A stretch of DNA of 14,975 bases from NCBI GenBank assembly GCA_021784615.1, contig JAJYHU010000081.1:1-14975 (forward strand). Direction: 5' to 3'. Position 1 is the first letter of the stretch. Every line of letters starts with the position of its first letter. The stretch is from Acidobacteriota bacterium. Its GTDB lineage: Bacteria; Acidobacteriota; Terriglobia; UBA7540. This document shows, one piece after another, positions 14,054 through 14,975 of the stretch. Below the pieces are notes generated by a model. It searched no databases, was not told where the DNA came from, and saw nothing but the letters and a program-made list of their open reading frames with translations. Made by a program: the position numbers and the translations under genes.

Positions 14054-14975
14054 TTACCTCGCCTCCGTTCGCTTCCTGTCGACAAAGTTCTCCTTCACCG
14101 TCCGCACCAGTTGCGGCAGGTTAACATCATGGATTTGTTTTGTCGAGCGCTCATAAATCTCACCCAGCCCTTGCTCAAGCTTCCGCTTGCCGACCGTCAC
14201 GCGGTAGGGCGCTCCGATCAAGTCAGCATCCTTGAATTTTACTCCCGGTCTTTCGTTCCGGTCATCAAACAAAACGTCCAGCGAGAGCGAGCGCATCTCC
14301 TCGTAAAGTTTTTCCGCGGCTTCCTTGATGCGAACATCGTCCATATTGGCGGCGGTCAGGATCACGTCAAACGGAGCGATCGCCGCCGGCAGGAACATCC
14401 CGTCCCGGTCGTGGTTTTGTTCCACGGCCGCGGTCAGAATCCTCTCCAGGCCAATTCCATACGAGCCCATCACCAAGGGGACTTCTTTGCCGTGCGGATC
14501 AAGAACGGTTGCGTGCATCGCTTCCGAATACCGCCGCCCCAACTTGAAGACATGCCCCAGCTCAACCGCCACGGAAACTTTGAGAGGTTTCCCGCAGCGC
14601 GCGCAGAAATCGCCTGATTCGACCACGCGCAGGTCCGCGTATTCAGCCTGGAAATCGCGCCCGGGCGTAACGTTGCGCAGGTGGTGGTCATCACGATTGG
14701 CGCCCGCAATCATGTTCTTGCGCCCTTTGAGTGCCCCATCCGCAAGCAATCGCGCTCCACCAACGCCCACCGGCCCCAACGATCCCAACTGCGCGCCGTG
14801 CAGAGCCAGAGCTTCCTCAGGCCGCGCTGCGCGGAAAGTCGCCGTCCCCAAGGCCGTTGCCAGCTTCGTCTCGCTTAAACTGTGGTCGCCGCGCAAAAGC
14901 AGGACCACGGGCTTATCTTCCACGATGTAGACCAGGGTCTTGATCATCCGCGTCCCCGGCGCGCCCGTACACTTG
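14054..14975 (-). CDS. proS: Prolyl-tRNA synthetase, C-terminal part (cut by window edge)
   Basis: ProS charges tRNA-Pro with proline in the cytoplasm. The frame is open to the right edge; the ATG at 14947 is internal, since in-frame codons continue upstream (KCTGAPGTRM). The visible 307 residues start near the beginning of the inserted editing domain (KTLVYIVEDKPVVLLLRGDH, then KLATALGTATF), which marks the bacterial-type enzyme that hydrolyses mischarged Ala-tRNA-Pro. Next come a CxxC pair (FCARCGKPL), the return to the class II core (ELGHVFKLGRRYSEAMHA), motif 3 with its arginine (GSYGIGLERILTAAVEQNHD), and the anticodon-binding domain (LDVLFDDRNERPGVKFKDAD, then LIGAPYRVTVG). The missing N-terminus would hold motifs 1 and 2. 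Nothing visible is broken. The gene is followed after 5 nt by the small membrane protein gene. Confidence 0.95.
   Translation of the reverse strand, partial: KCTGAPGTRMIKTLVYIVEDKPVVLLLRGDHSLSETKLATALGTATFRAARPEEALALHGAQLGSLGPVGVGGARLLADGALKGRKNMIAGANRDDHHLRNVTPGRDFQAEYADLRVVESGDFCARCGKPLKVSVAVELGHVFKLGRRYSEAMHATVLDPHGKEVPLVMGSYGIGLERILTAAVEQNHDRDGMFLPAAIAPFDVILTAANMDDVRIKEAAEKLYEEMRSLSLDVLFDDRNERPGVKFKDADLIGAPYRVTVGKRKLEQGLGEIYERSTKQIHDVNLPQLVRTVKENFVDRKRTEAR

Overview
The window looks like a stretch of core chromosome from a GC-rich diderm bacterium, most likely an acidobacterium. That placement is an inference from gene content and protein style (Lnt for outer-membrane lipoproteins, a bifunctional PBP1, SPOR, slipin and NfeD proteins, a short-type SAHH); no rRNA is present to confirm it. 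All twelve genes recognised lie on the minus strand, so transcription runs from high to low coordinates. Both edges cut a gene: proS at the right end, where its beginning is missing, and a TldD/PmbA-type gene at the left end, where its end is missing. I see no mobile element, CRISPR array, tRNA or phage gene.

Layout in the direction of transcription. (1) 14975-11052: proS (C-terminal part), a 123-aa single-span membrane protein resembling DUF4845, and a bifunctional class A penicillin-binding protein with a long Pro-rich tail; the gaps of 5-6 nt suggest one transcript. (2) 11051-10891: intergenic region with a TATAAT-type promoter very close to the next start codon. (3) 10890-3507: an envelope cluster of a secreted TPR protein, an NfeD/ClpP-class membrane protease (overlapping the TPR gene by 4 nt), a slipin (SPFH), a SPOR-domain membrane protein and apolipoprotein N-acyltransferase (lnt), ending in prfB. 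prfB is split by the classic RF2 +1 programmed frameshift at an in-frame TGA. (4) 3506-3268: intergenic region with a weak candidate terminator for prfB, two small dyads and a candidate metK promoter. (5) 3267-839: metK and ahcY, joined by a TAATG stop/start overlap; together they make S-adenosylmethionine and remove S-adenosylhomocysteine. (6) 838-626: a gap holding a candidate promoter and leader hairpins, followed by the N-terminal 208 codons of the tldD-like gene.

No wholly unknown system is evident. The most interesting points are the prfB recoding site, the TPR-NfeD-slipin-SPOR-Lnt grouping behind a near-leaderless promoter, two copies of an amphipathic motif in the PBP tail, and a leader with mutually exclusive hairpins in front of the tldD-like gene.
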